From an uncultured Clostridia bacterium (GTDB lineage: Bacteria; Bacillota; Clostridia; Oscillospirales; Acutalibacteraceae): a stretch of DNA of 58,644 bases. Under the pieces are notes generated by a model that was not told where the DNA came from, searched no databases, and worked only from the letters and a program-made list of their open reading frames with translations. Of this stretch, positions 25,306 to 35,080 are shown in pieces. The translations under genes and the position numbers were made by a program. Location of the stretch: NCBI GenBank assembly GCA_904420015.1, contig CAJFTS010000031.1, positions 1 through 58,644 of the forward strand. Direction: 5' to 3'. Position 1 is the first letter of the stretch, and each line of letters starts with the position of its first letter.

Positions 25306-25334
25306 AATATAGTCCGTCAAAGGTGCAAATGCAA
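25306..25334 (-). promoter_or_regulatory. Promoter of dapA
   Basis: TTGCAT (25329-25334), 17 bases, TATATT (25306-25311) on the minus strand. The leader is about 55 bases, too short for a lysine riboswitch. Confidence 0.5.
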
Positions 25335-25360
25335 GATAAGATACGGTAAAGAAACGGCCG

Positions 25361-25387
25361 ATACCGTTAAGATAAGGTTAACGGTAT
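25361..25387. promoter_or_regulatory. Dyad upstream of the dapA promoter
   Basis: Perfect 10-bp inverted repeat ATACCGTTAA (25361-25370) and TTAACGGTAT (25378-25387), 7 bases apart, about 30 bp upstream of the dapA -35. ATACGGTA at 25351-25358 repeats part of it. A regulator site is more likely than a terminator, because no T-run follows. Confidence 0.4.
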
Positions 25388-25424
25388 TGAGAAATCGATG
25401 CTGCAAAGCTCCATAGAAGTTGAA

Positions 25425-25460
25425 AAGAAAACAGCGGACGGTTTTAACCGTCCGCTGTCC
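25425..25460 (-). terminator. Terminator of the DUF3298-type gene
   Basis: Perfect 13-bp stem (25431-25443 with 25446-25458); on the minus strand it is followed by TTTCTTTTC. Confidence 0.88.
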
Positions 25461-25464
25461 TGTG

Positions 25465-26145
25465 TCAGCATGGCTTTACAAATTCCTGAAGTTGATTCTC
25501 CATTTGGACAAGGGGGATGGAAAATTCCACAACACCCGCCGAATGGGCAAACAGGGTGATTTCAGGAATGATAACCACCAGGGTATCACCGGTCAGATAA
25601 TAAGGCTGGTTTCTTTCAATGCTCGTAAATTCTTCGATCTGCGAGTCTGTAAGCCCTCTTTCCCCAATCTGCCGGCTGATCTCACCGTTGATGGTTTCCA
25701 ATGCGCCGCTGTCTGGCTTTAGCAAATCCATTAATTCCAATTTCTGTCCAGTGGTGCTCAAGAAGGTGAACCCGGTCTTTGTTGTCCTTCCATTTGCTCC
25801 GCCGGTATACAGATATTCTTCGATTACCAGGCTGACAATGCCGCCACCATTCCGAGCCGTCTCAAAGCCGATTTCCCCATCGACAGGGTCGCCCTGTTTT
25901 ATGGCTGCATTCACTTCTACCTTGGCACGTTCGGCCTGTTCGGCCAGCATCACATTCAAACGTTCCTGTGCGCTTTCATCGCTCATACAGGTTAATCTGG
26001 GATAGGATACCGAAAACTGTGCCTTGTCACCGGTAATCTGCTCTTGGATTGTTTGAATCCGCACATTTGATTCAGCTGCGAACGCAGAGATTCCCATCCA
26101 CAAGCTTAAAGCTGCTGCACACAACATTGAGATTGTCTTTTTCAC
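25465..26145 (-). CDS. Secreted DUF4163/DUF3298-type protein (RsiV-like extracellular domain)
   Basis: 226-residue exported protein. A signal peptide of about 23 residues ends near AFAA; there is no lipobox and no other membrane segment. The mature part shows the two-part fold found outside the membrane in the anti-sigma factor RsiV and in PdaC: an N-terminal DUF4163-like region with SVSYPRL, then DUF3298 with the block LYTGGANGRTTKTGFTF and LMDLLKP. Some relatives bind lysozyme or peptidoglycan; that role is not shown here. The stop is followed by a good terminator. A large hairpin lies just upstream at 26183. Confidence 0.8.
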   Translation of the reverse strand: MKKTISMLCAAALSLWMGISAFAAESNVRIQTIQEQITGDKAQFSVSYPRLTCMSDESAQERLNVMLAEQAERAKVEVNAAIKQGDPVDGEIGFETARNGGGIVSLVIEEYLYTGGANGRTTKTGFTFLSTTGQKLELMDLLKPDSGALETINGEISRQIGERGLTDSQIEEFTSIERNQPYYLTGDTLVVIIPEITLFAHSAGVVEFSIPLVQMENQLQEFVKPC

Positions 26146-26182
26146 GAAATCTCCGCCCTTTGCGCTCGGGCTTTTTCAAGCT

Positions 26183-26218
26183 GCTATTGATGCGGCGGTT
26201 TTCCGCCGCATCAATAGC
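26183..26218. repeat. Perfect 16-bp hairpin without T-tract
   Basis: Arms 26183-26198 and 26203-26218 (GCTATTGATGCGGCGG and complement) around TTTT. No T-run follows in either direction. It sits between apbE and the DUF3298-type gene, both read leftward, so it would be in the 5' leader of the latter or the tail of the apbE message. Confidence 0.75.
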
Positions 26219-26394
26219 ATGTCCGCTGAGAGAACGGAAAACCGTGTCAATGGATGGATGGAAAGATGAAAAAATCCGGCAATGCAAGCTCCCTTGCTTA
26301 TAAGGCAATTGATATATTTCATATTTTACAAAAATTAACAAAACGCATTATCTTATATATGCAGGAAAGAATGCCCCAAAAACCCCATCCTTCT

Positions 26395-27366
26395 TTAAGA
26401 AAGCCCCATCCCGGCGGTTTGTACCAGCTCTCCATTCTCCCGAACAAAAACCGCCGCAATCCCTAAGCGATCCGCCAGCTCCATCCCCTTTTCCTCTCCT
26501 AAGCAAAAGAGGATGGTGGACAAGGCGTCCCCGTCCACCGATTGATCGGTGACCACCGTAACGCTGGCAAGGCCGTTTTCCACCGGATATCCGGTGGAAA
26601 TGTCCAGCAGATGATGATACCGCTTGCCGTCTACCGTAAAACTGCGTTGATAGACGCCGGAGGTAACCAGAGATTTGTCCCGCACCAAAACCGTACCTAA
26701 CTGGCTTTGGTTAAAGGGAGACTGTATCCCCACACGAAAATCGCCGCCGTCCGGTTTTCCGCCCAGTACGTAAATGTTGCCCCCCAGGTCGAGAACAGCG
26801 CTTTGCACCCCATTAGAGGCCAAATAATCGCGCATTCGGTCGGCAATGTACCCTTTGGCAATGGAGCCTAAATCCAGCTGCGCGCCGGGTGTTAACAGGG
26901 CAACCCGGTTGCCGTCGATTTGGATATTGCGGTAATCCACCGTTTCAAGCGCCTTTGCCACCGCCTCCTCGTCCGGCACCGACGGGGGATCGGAATGGAA
27001 ATCCCACAGCTCCGATACGGCGCCGATGGTAATATCATAGCAGCCTTCCGACTTTGCACAGTAGTCGATGGCGGTGTGCAGAAGAGAAACCGTCTCCTCG
27101 GAGACCTCCACCGGCTGCCCGTTTGCATGGTTAATCCGCCAAATATCGCTGCCTTCCTTGGTACGGCTGAACATCTCCTCATACCGCCGCCCCAGCTCCA
27201 TACAGCCCGCCAGAATCTCTTCCTCCTGTTTGTCGTAAATGGTAACGGTGACAATGGTATCGAGCATATAGTCCTGCCGAAAGATAGGTTCCCGGCTGCA
27301 CCCGGAAAAGAGGATACACAAAAAAAGGGCGGCCGCCGCCCCTGCAATCCGCGCTGTTTTCCTCAT
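26395..27366 (-). CDS. apbE: FAD:protein FMN transferase ApbE, lipoprotein
   Basis: 323-residue extracytoplasmic enzyme that attaches FMN from FAD to Thr or Ser in targets such as RnfG, NqrC or extracellular flavoproteins. It is a lipoprotein: signal peptide with lipobox LFSGC (Cys near 23). Family marks are YDKQEEEILAGCMELG, then the core DLGSIAKGYIADRM and the C-terminal HLLDISTGYPVENGLASVTVV. SVDGDALSTILFCLG holds the Mg-binding Asp. The ATG at 27366 has GGAAAGG. It follows the lipoprotein gene at 27449 after 82 bases with a hairpin. The flavoprotein target is not in the window. Confidence 0.93.
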   Translation of the reverse strand: MRKTARIAGAAAALFLCILFSGCSREPIFRQDYMLDTIVTVTIYDKQEEEILAGCMELGRRYEEMFSRTKEGSDIWRINHANGQPVEVSEETVSLLHTAIDYCAKSEGCYDITIGAVSELWDFHSDPPSVPDEEAVAKALETVDYRNIQIDGNRVALLTPGAQLDLGSIAKGYIADRMRDYLASNGVQSAVLDLGGNIYVLGGKPDGGDFRVGIQSPFNQSQLGTVLVRDKSLVTSGVYQRSFTVDGKRYHHLLDISTGYPVENGLASVTVVTDQSVDGDALSTILFCLGEEKGMELADRLGIAAVFVRENGELVQTAGMGLS

Positions 27367-27388
27367 AGCCGTTTCCTTTCCAACCAAA

Positions 27389-27422
27389 TACATCCGTGCG
27401 GCCGATGGACCGCACGGATGCC
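27389..27422 (-). terminator. Hairpin between the lipoprotein gene and apbE
   Basis: Perfect 11-bp stem CATCCGTGCGG (27391-27401 with 27410-27420). The following minus-strand bases are only mildly T-rich, so read-through into apbE is likely. Confidence 0.55.
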
Positions 27423-27448
27423 GATACACTTACACAAATCATGTATAA

Positions 27449-28510
27449 TTATTCTTCCGTATCGCCGGTATCGATTACGATTTCCTCAAGGGACAGGACG
27501 CTGAGCTTCTCATCATCAAAGGTGATGCCCAGGGAATCTCCATAGGCGACCATATCCTCTTCCAGGGAGGTGCCCACATATTGGCCGAGAATTTCACTGC
27601 GGTTTTCCTGAATGTAAGAACGCATCTGCTCTTCGGTATACCGAATGAAGAAGTAAATCATATTGCTCGGCGCATCCGGCACCAGCAACGCCTTGCCCGG
27701 CTCGGTGGCAAAGAACTGCTCCTTGATTTCGTCGGTCAGGTTGACCGCATCCTTTGAGTTGACCCACTCGGCGTCACTGCTGCTTTTGGGCTGAGTGGAA
27801 TCCGCATCCACCCGGCTTTGCTCCGCCGCCAAAACATCGTCATAGGTCATCGTACCGTTGTTGACACCGTCCCGATACCCTTCAAAAGCCTCAATCAACG
27901 CGGCGTTCTTCTCGTCCGCATCGGCAACGATGGCAGCATTCTTGAGCAGGTAGACATACTGTGCCATGAAAACATTATCCGTGACAAAATCCAAAAGGGT
28001 ATCCTCCGGCACGGCCTGCGCCCCGTCCTCGCCGTACATGGCCTCCATCAGAATGGGAGGAAGGGATTTATAATAGATATAGGTTTCAAAGCTCTTTTTT
28101 GAAACGTTGTTGGGCTCATAATAGAGCGAGGCGCCGTTATCCGACCACTGGGAATCGGCGTTTTCCTGAATGCTCTGCTGCTCCTCCTCGGTCAAAGGAA
28201 GCCTTCCCAGCTCCCGCAGCTTTGTCTCTACACCGATATAGTAGCGCAGCTGAGACTCGGTCTGTTCCTTAATCCAATCCGCCACCGGCTTTCCGTCAAT
28301 CTGCTGATTCAGCAAATCGTCGGTATTCTCCACATAAGCCATCGCATTACCGGTATTGTCCACCTGGAACGCACGGTAAACACCGACGGAAACCGAGTTC
28401 TCCACCCCGGTCGCTGCAATATCATCCTGACGGATGCGGTCGCATCCGGTTACCGCAAAGGCGAGAATCAAAGCCATCGCCGCTGCGGCAGCACGTTTTA
28501 ATAATTTCAA
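27449..28510 (-). CDS. Lipoprotein of unknown function, helical, SurA/PrsA-N-like
   Basis: 353-residue surface lipoprotein. Lipobox AVTGC puts the lipidated Cys at residue 23. The mature part is helix-rich and acidic, with blocks such as WIKEQTESQLRYYIGVETKL and a long segment rich in Asp, Glu and Ser. Its general look resembles the helical chaperone domain of SurA/PrsA-type foldases, but I see no parvulin isomerase domain, so enzymatic activity is not claimed. It is followed by apbE in the same direction and has a good promoter. A role in envelope protein folding is a guess. Confidence 0.7.
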   Translation of the reverse strand: MKLLKRAAAAAMALILAFAVTGCDRIRQDDIAATGVENSVSVGVYRAFQVDNTGNAMAYVENTDDLLNQQIDGKPVADWIKEQTESQLRYYIGVETKLRELGRLPLTEEEQQSIQENADSQWSDNGASLYYEPNNVSKKSFETYIYYKSLPPILMEAMYGEDGAQAVPEDTLLDFVTDNVFMAQYVYLLKNAAIVADADEKNAALIEAFEGYRDGVNNGTMTYDDVLAAEQSRVDADSTQPKSSSDAEWVNSKDAVNLTDEIKEQFFATEPGKALLVPDAPSNMIYFFIRYTEEQMRSYIQENRSEILGQYVGTSLEEDMVAYGDSLGITFDDEKLSVLSLEEIVIDTGDTEE

Positions 28511-28548
28511 CGTTTTCCAACTGCCTTTCTCAAAATGTTTCGGTTTTG

Positions 28549-28577
28549 ATTATACAACACATTCGAAAAAATGTCTA
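28549..28577 (-). promoter_or_regulatory. Promoter of the lipoprotein gene
   Basis: TAGACA (28572-28577), 17 bases, perfect TATAAT (28549-28554) on the minus strand. Confidence 0.6.
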
Positions 28578-28633
28578 TCATTCCCAACAACTTTACAAAC
28601 TATTCATTTTTCTTTCGAAAAAAATTGTCTATC
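28562..28633. repeat. Direct repeats in the 350-bp gap before the MarR gene
   Basis: TTCGAAAAAATGTCTATC (28562-28579) recurs as TTCGAAAAAAATTGTCTATC (28614-28633). The first copy covers the -35 box of the lipoprotein promoter. The rest of the gap 28511-28860 is AT-rich and holds the MarR promoter but no gene. Confidence 0.6.
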
Positions 28634-28753
28634 TTGTTGCCGAAGGCAAAAAGCGCAAAGTTCTACGAACTATCTTTCAAAATATTGCGGATAAAATTAC
28701 AAATATACTGCATAATTTTATGGAAAATTCGGTAAGCTTCTCATGGAAATAGA

Positions 28754-28782
28754 TTGTAATTCTTCTCTCAATATGCTATAAT
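28754..28782 (+). promoter_or_regulatory. Promoter of the MarR regulator
   Basis: TTGTAA (28754-28759), 17 bases, perfect TATAAT (28777-28782). Confidence 0.65.
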
Positions 28783-28790
28783 TATAGCAT
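28773..28790. promoter_or_regulatory. Perfect 18-bp palindrome on the -10 box: MarR operator candidate
   Basis: ATGCTATAATTATAGCAT is an exact inverted repeat of the size MarR dimers bind. It covers the -10 box, so a bound protein would prevent transcription. Autoregulation is the simplest reading. Confidence 0.6.
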
Positions 28791-28860
28791 TCTTTCCAGT
28801 AGTCCCCTATTTTCTGCTGGAAAACATCCACCAACCTGTTGAGAAAAAGGAGGATGAGGC

Positions 28861-29346
28861 ATGTCCTTATTCACCGTCGGAAAGAACTTTCTGGGTATTT
28901 ACTACAATTTCCAGATGTTCCTTTCCGAGCACCTGAAAGATCTTCATCTGTCCAACATTGAGTTTTCCCTTTTGTACATGCTCTATCATGCCAACGGCAC
29001 CAGTCAAGACGAGTTATCCCGGCTGACCTATCTGGACAAGGCCACCGTCTCCCGGGGGATCAAGTCGCTGGAAGAGAAGGATTACATCTTTCGAGTAAAG
29101 GATAAGGTGGATAAGCGGGTCAAAAGCGTTTACCTGACTGAAAAAGCCTATGACAAACGTAACCAAATTGACGCGGTGGTTTACGATTGGTATGTGCGCA
29201 TGATGGAAAGCATATCCGATATGCAGGCGGAGCAATTCTTTTCCATCCTGGAAACCATCAGCCGCAACGCCGATTCCATCGCCTCCGATATTCGGTATTC
29301 CCTTCATTCGGCTCAATCGAATAAGGAATCGGTCTCGCTGCTATAA
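28861..29346 (+). CDS. MarR-family transcriptional regulator
   Basis: 161-residue winged-helix regulator. The helix-turn-helix is at about residues 50-72, TSQDELSRLTYLDKATVSRG, followed by the wing RVKDKVDKRVKSVYLTEKA. Flanking long helices form the dimer interface. No Cys pair for redox sensing is evident. The start at 28861 has AGGAGG upstream. An 18-bp palindrome on its own promoter suggests autorepression. It is convergent with the HtrA-type protease gene and divergent from the lipoprotein gene, which may be a target. Confidence 0.88.
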   Translation: MSLFTVGKNFLGIYYNFQMFLSEHLKDLHLSNIEFSLLYMLYHANGTSQDELSRLTYLDKATVSRGIKSLEEKDYIFRVKDKVDKRVKSVYLTEKAYDKRNQIDAVVYDWYVRMMESISDMQAEQFFSILETISRNADSIASDIRYSLHSAQSNKESVSLL

Positions 29347-29368
29347 GCGATTAAGGGCATAGAACGCC

Positions 29369-29435
29369 AAAATCCCCCGGCTGAAGAAGGCGCCGCGACA
29401 AGCGGCCTTCTCTCGTTCCGGGGGATTTGTAATTT
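29369..29435. terminator. Two-tier hairpin between convergent MarR and protease genes
   Basis: Outer stem AATCCCCCGG (29371-29380) with CCGGGGGATT (29418-29427); inner stem AGAAGGC with GCCTTCT. Both flanks are AT-rich. Probably terminates transcription from both sides. Confidence 0.7.
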
Positions 29436-29598
29436 ACTGGGTGTCCAAAGATGGAAAGGGCATCCCGAACACCCAATATCTAATCTGCTCACGGCGGTGC
29501 GGGCGGCCGTCCGTTTCACATGGCCGTATCAAACGGCGGCGGAGGGCCGTTGTCCCGCCTGCCTCGGGCAGTTGTCTTTCAGCCGGCGGATGATCGAA

Positions 29599-31242
<1,644 letters not shown>

Positions 31243-31431
31243 GATAGGCACTCTCCTGTCATTTGTTATTTTTCTTTTCGCTTTCCGGGTGCGTCCCGTT
31301 TGCTGTGATTTCATCATACCCCTTGGATGTGTCAAACTTGTGCTTTTCCTATAAATACAAGATGAAATGATTTTTAACAGTGTGTGACCGAAGGAATTTT
31401 TGAAAATCGAGCGGATTGGGCGGGAATTCCC

Positions 31432-31461
31432 TTGCCCTGTATGCTATACTGATACTATAAT
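31432..31461 (+). promoter_or_regulatory. Promoter of the zinc transporter operon
   Basis: TTGCCC (31432-31437), 18 bases, perfect TATAAT (31456-31461). No clear Zur box was recognised around it. The gap 31243-31504 holds no gene. Confidence 0.45.
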
Positions 31462-31504
31462 AGATGAGATTGGGAAAAAATCGGTCTAAATAGGAAAGGT
31501 GTCT

Positions 31505-32449
31505 ATGAAAAAGAAGTGTTCGGCACTGCTGGCTCTGCTGCTGGCGGCTTGCCTTTTGTTGTCCGGCTGCACCGACCCTCATGAAAGCGGGAAGGATGCG
31601 CGGCTGAAGGTGGTGACCTCCTTTTATCCGGTCTACATCGCCGCCCTCAACCTGGTGGATGGAGTGCCGGGGGTGGACCTGCAAAACCTAACCCAGCCCA
31701 CCACCGGCTGCCTGCACGATTATCAGCTGACCCCGGAGGATATGATTGCCATGGAGGGGGCGGACGTGCTGGTGGTCAACGGGGCTGGGATGGAGAGCTT
31801 TTTGACAAAGGTGTTGGAAAGCTATCCGTCGGTCGGCCTGATTACCGCCTCCGACGGCATTGCGCTGATTGAGGAGGAACACGACCACGGCCATGAGGGC
31901 CACGACCATGCGGCGGAGGCGCACAGCCACGAAGAAGAAGGAAATCCCCATGTTTGGGTGAGCATCAGCAACTATATGCAATATGTGCAGAATATCGCCG
32001 ATGGGCTCTCAAACGCCGATCCGGACCACCGGGCGGTCTATCAGATCAACGCGCAGAAGTATCTTGCCAAGCTCACTGAGCTCAAGACCAAGATGCACGG
32101 GGCGCTCGACTCCCTGCCCAACCGGGGTATTGTCACCTTCCACGAGGCGTTCGGCTATTTTGCGGAGGAATTCGATCTACAGGTGGAGGCGGTCATTGAA
32201 CGGGAGCCGGGGACCGACCCGACGGTTCAGGAGCTGATCGAGACCGTCGACAAAATCGAGGAAAGCGGCTGCCGGGCGTTGTTCGCCGAACCGCAGTATG
32301 AGGCGCGGCTGGCCGAGACCATCTCAGCGGAGACGGGGGCAAAGGTCTACACCCTGGATCCCTGTGTTTCCGGGGAATACGACAAGGACGCCTATCTCAA
32401 GGCAATGGAAGAAAATCTCAAACAGTTGGTGGAGGCATTGAGCGAATGA
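31505..32449 (+). CDS. znuA: Zinc-type metal ABC transporter substrate-binding lipoprotein
   Basis: 314-residue cluster A-I metal-binding protein, lipid-anchored through LLSGC (Cys near 22). The start of the mature domain, KVVTSFYPVYIAALNLV, is typical. A His/Asp/Glu-rich loop (about residues 121-145, with HDHGHEGHDH) sits between the first metal-ligand segment and NPHVWVS, as in zinc-specific ZnuA/AdcA proteins; such loops collect zinc. Later ligands are in TFHEAFGYFAEEF and the C-terminal Asp of YTLDP. AAAGG precedes the ATG. First gene of znuACB; zinc is favoured over manganese because of the loop. Confidence 0.92.
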   Translation: MKKKCSALLALLLAACLLLSGCTDPHESGKDARLKVVTSFYPVYIAALNLVDGVPGVDLQNLTQPTTGCLHDYQLTPEDMIAMEGADVLVVNGAGMESFLTKVLESYPSVGLITASDGIALIEEEHDHGHEGHDHAAEAHSHEEEGNPHVWVSISNYMQYVQNIADGLSNADPDHRAVYQINAQKYLAKLTELKTKMHGALDSLPNRGIVTFHEAFGYFAEEFDLQVEAVIEREPGTDPTVQELIETVDKIEESGCRALFAEPQYEARLAETISAETGAKVYTLDPCVSGEYDKDAYLKAMEENLKQLVEALSE

Positions 32450-33186
32450 AGCATAAAAAAGGGTCGTGCTGCACGACCATACAAAATATCGGCGTTTCCT
32501 CCGGGAAAACGCAAATCCTGCACGATGTGAGCTTTCATCTGCATTGCGGGGAGCTGACGGTCATCATCGGCCCCAACGGGGCGGGCAAAACCACCCTGCT
32601 CAAGGCCCTGCTGGGCGAAATGCGCCATACCGGCAGCATTCGGTTCCACGATCCATCGGGGGAGGAGCGGCGCATCCGCATCGGCTATGTCCCGCAAAAG
32701 CTGGATTTGGACCCCAATTCCCCGGTAAGCGTTTATGACTTCTTTGCGGCTATGGTATCGAGGCGGCCGGTCTTTTTGAGCAAGGGGCGGTTTTTACATA
32801 AAAAGATCGGAGAGTATCTCGCGGAATTCGAGATGGACGACAAGCTCGACCGGCGGCTGTGCGACCTGTCCGGGGGCGAGCTGCAGCGGGTGCTGCTGGC
32901 GGTGGCCACCCATCCGGCGCCGGAGCTGCTGATCCTCGACGAGCCGGTTTCCGGCATCGACAGCAACGGCATGAGCGTCTTTTACGAAAAACTCGACAAG
33001 CTCAAGCGGGAGCGGGATATGGCGATCCTGATGGTCTCCCACGACCTGCATTATGTGGCCCAGCATGCGGACAAAATGCTGCTCATCGATCAGACGGTGC
33101 TCAGCAGCGGCACCCCGCAGCAGGTTATGGCCAGCGAAGCGTTCCAGAAAGAATTCAATGTCTTTACGAAAGCGGAGGGGCGGTAA
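32446..33186 (+). CDS. znuC: Zinc ABC transporter ATP-binding protein
   Basis: 246-residue ATPase. Walker A GPNGAGKTTLLKAL, signature LSGGELQRVLLA, Walker B LLILDEPVSGID and the switch His in MVSHDLHYVAQHAD are all intact. The start overlaps znuA by 4 bases (ATGA) and the end overlaps znuB by 1 base, so the three are tightly coupled. The N-terminus carries two adjacent cysteines in SCCTTIQ, a minor oddity. Confidence 0.93.
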   Translation: MKHKKGSCCTTIQNIGVSSGKTQILHDVSFHLHCGELTVIIGPNGAGKTTLLKALLGEMRHTGSIRFHDPSGEERRIRIGYVPQKLDLDPNSPVSVYDFFAAMVSRRPVFLSKGRFLHKKIGEYLAEFEMDDKLDRRLCDLSGGELQRVLLAVATHPAPELLILDEPVSGIDSNGMSVFYEKLDKLKRERDMAILMVSHDLHYVAQHADKMLLIDQTVLSSGTPQQVMASEAFQKEFNVFTKAEGR

Positions 33187-34028
33187 TGGAAGCGATATAC
33201 GGATTTATGGAATCGATCCTCCCCTTCTCCTTCATGCATTACGACTTTATGAAGAACGCCCTGCTGGCGGTACTGCTTCTGACCCCCATCTTCGGCATGA
33301 TCGGCACCATGGTGGTGGACCATAAGCTTGCCTTCTTCTCCGACGCCCTGGGGCATTCCGCCTTGACCGGCATTGCCATCGGGGTGCTGCTGGGCATTTC
33401 GGAGCCGGTGGTGGCGATGACCTTGTTTGCGATCGTCTTTGCCATTTTGCTCAACAGCATCCGCCGTTCCCGGGTTTCCTCCAGCGATACGGTCATCAGC
33501 GTCTTTTCCTCTACAGCGGTGGCGCTGGGCTTGGTACTGCTCTCCTCAGGCGGCGGCTTTTCCAAGTATTCCTCCTATCTGATCGGCGATATCCTGACCA
33601 TCCGGCCGGCGGAGATCGGGATTCTGGCGGTGGTGCTGGTGCTGACCCTAATCTTCTGGGTGACCTGCTTCAATAAGCTGCTGCAAATCAGCGTCAACAG
33701 CACCTTGGCGGCCAGCCGGGGGGTTCCGGTAAAGGCGATGGAGCTTATTTTCATTCTGGTGATCGCGGTGATTGTGACCATTTCCATCCGGTGGGTAGGA
33801 ATCCTCATCATCAATTCCCTGTTGATCCTGCCGGCTGCCGCCAGCCGCAACGTGGCCCGCAATATGCGCCAATACCATCTGCTGTCGGTTCTCTTCTCTA
33901 TGGCGGCCGGAGTAGCCGGATTGGTCGTGTCCTATTATTACGGTTCCGCTGCCGGACCAACCATTGTTCTAGTCAGCGCCGTTTTCTTCTTTGCAACCTT
34001 CTTCCTCAAACGGCTGGTGCGAAATTAA
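33186..34028 (+). CDS. znuB: Zinc ABC transporter permease
   Basis: 280-residue ABC-3-type membrane permease with about eight hydrophobic segments. Family blocks: FFSDALGHSALTGIAIGVLLG after the second segment and LIINSLLILPAAASRNVARN near the C-terminus, where the coupling region lies. It probably acts as a homodimer with ZnuC. The ATG at 33186 overlaps the znuC stop. Followed by a strong two-way terminator at 34062. Confidence 0.93.
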   Translation: MEAIYGFMESILPFSFMHYDFMKNALLAVLLLTPIFGMIGTMVVDHKLAFFSDALGHSALTGIAIGVLLGISEPVVAMTLFAIVFAILLNSIRRSRVSSSDTVISVFSSTAVALGLVLLSSGGGFSKYSSYLIGDILTIRPAEIGILAVVLVLTLIFWVTCFNKLLQISVNSTLAASRGVPVKAMELIFILVIAVIVTISIRWVGILIINSLLILPAAASRNVARNMRQYHLLSVLFSMAAGVAGLVVSYYYGSAAGPTIVLVSAVFFFATFFLKRLVRN

Positions 34029-34061
34029 GGTAAGATGATGTAAGCCATCCCAACATGCTAC

Positions 34062-34098
34062 AAAAAGAGCAGGACACATTTGGTGTCCTGCTCTTTTT
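34062..34098. terminator. Bidirectional terminator between znuB and the family 2 glycosyltransferase
   Basis: Long stem (34063-34077 with 34084-34098, AAAAGAGCAGGACAC and complement) ending in TTTTT on the plus strand and equally T-rich on the minus strand, serving the two convergent units. Confidence 0.92.
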
Positions 34099-34111
34099 GG
34101 GAAATATCTTC

Positions 34112-35080
34112 TTATCTTATATACTTAGCATCCTCCATATTGCTTTCCAATAAAATATAATGAGGGCGTTTTTTTGTTTCCATATACGTTTTGGCTATAT
34201 ACTGTCCCATAATTCCTAAACAAAACAGCTGAATTCCTCCAATAAATATGACAACACAGACCGTAGATGCCCATCCCGCAACCGGATCACCAAATACAAG
34301 CTTGCGAACAATAATAAAAAGCAAAAGGATAAAGGAACAAAATGTCATGATGATTCCAAACCAAGAAGCCACACTTAAAGGCACTTGAGAAAAATTGATG
34401 ATGCCATCCATGGCATACTTAAACAGCTTCCAAAAGCTCCATTTGGTTTCTCCCGCGACACGCTCTATATTTTCATACGGCAACCAATAGGTACGAAAAC
34501 CGATCCATCCAAAAATTCCTTTTGAAAAACGGTTATACTCGCTCATAGAAACAATCGCATCAACCATTTCTCGTTTCATCAATCGAAAATCACGGGCGCC
34601 ATCCACAATGTCCGCATCGGATATTTTATTAATAATATGATAAAACTTCCGCGAAAACCAGCTGCGTACCGGTGGCTCTCCTTCTCGATTTACACGGCGG
34701 GTTGCTACACTGTCATACTCTCCTGTCTGAAGAATCTCCAGCATCTGTGGCAACAAAGCAGGCGGATCCTGCATATCCGCGTCCATGACCGCCACAAAAT
34801 CACCGTGTGCATTACAAAAACCGGCATACATTGCCGCTTCTTTACCAAAATTCCGAGAAAAAGAGAGGTAGTAGACATGCTTATCCGTTTGGCTGATTTC
34901 TTTTAATATCCCTAATGTCTTATCTTTCGATCCATCGTTAACAAAAACCAATTCATAATCATAATCCGCATTCTTTAATACTTTCGTAATTTCCTTATAA
35001 AAAATAGGTAACGATTCTTGCTCGTTATAACATGGCACAATGATAGTTATCAGCTTTTGCTTTTCCACAACAAATGCCAC
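34112..35080 (-). CDS. Membrane-bound family 2 glycosyltransferase (bactoprenol glucosyltransferase type)
   Basis: 322-residue GT2 enzyme that probably moves a sugar from a nucleotide donor to undecaprenyl phosphate, as in GtrB/ArnC/DPM-type proteins. The GT-A domain has IIVPCYNEQESL, then VNDGSKDKT and the metal-binding VMDADMQDPP. Two C-terminal membrane segments follow (about 235-258 and 270-295). The gene and its leader are strikingly AT-rich: three sampled 60-base lines give 28-48 % G+C, against far higher values on both sides. This suggests horizontal transfer. It has its own promoter and stands alone, with no flippase or polymerase gene beside it. Confidence 0.9.
   Translation of the reverse strand: MAFVVEKQKLITIIVPCYNEQESLPIFYKEITKVLKNADYDYELVFVNDGSKDKTLGILKEISQTDKHVYYLSFSRNFGKEAAMYAGFCNAHGDFVAVMDADMQDPPALLPQMLEILQTGEYDSVATRRVNREGEPPVRSWFSRKFYHIINKISDADIVDGARDFRLMKREMVDAIVSMSEYNRFSKGIFGWIGFRTYWLPYENIERVAGETKWSFWKLFKYAMDGIINFSQVPLSVASWFGIIMTFCSFILLLFIIVRKLVFGDPVAGWASTVCVVIFIGGIQLFCLGIMGQYIAKTYMETKKRPHYILLESNMEDAKYIR

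Noticed and set aside
25244-25345. Lysine riboswitch before dapA
   Set aside because: The leader from the best promoter is only about 55 bases, too short, and no lysine-aptamer features are seen.
31300-31345. TTGACA-containing promoter for the HtrA-type gene
   Set aside because: TTGACA is followed by TATGAT after only 11 bases, too short for a sigma-A promoter; no better pair was found.
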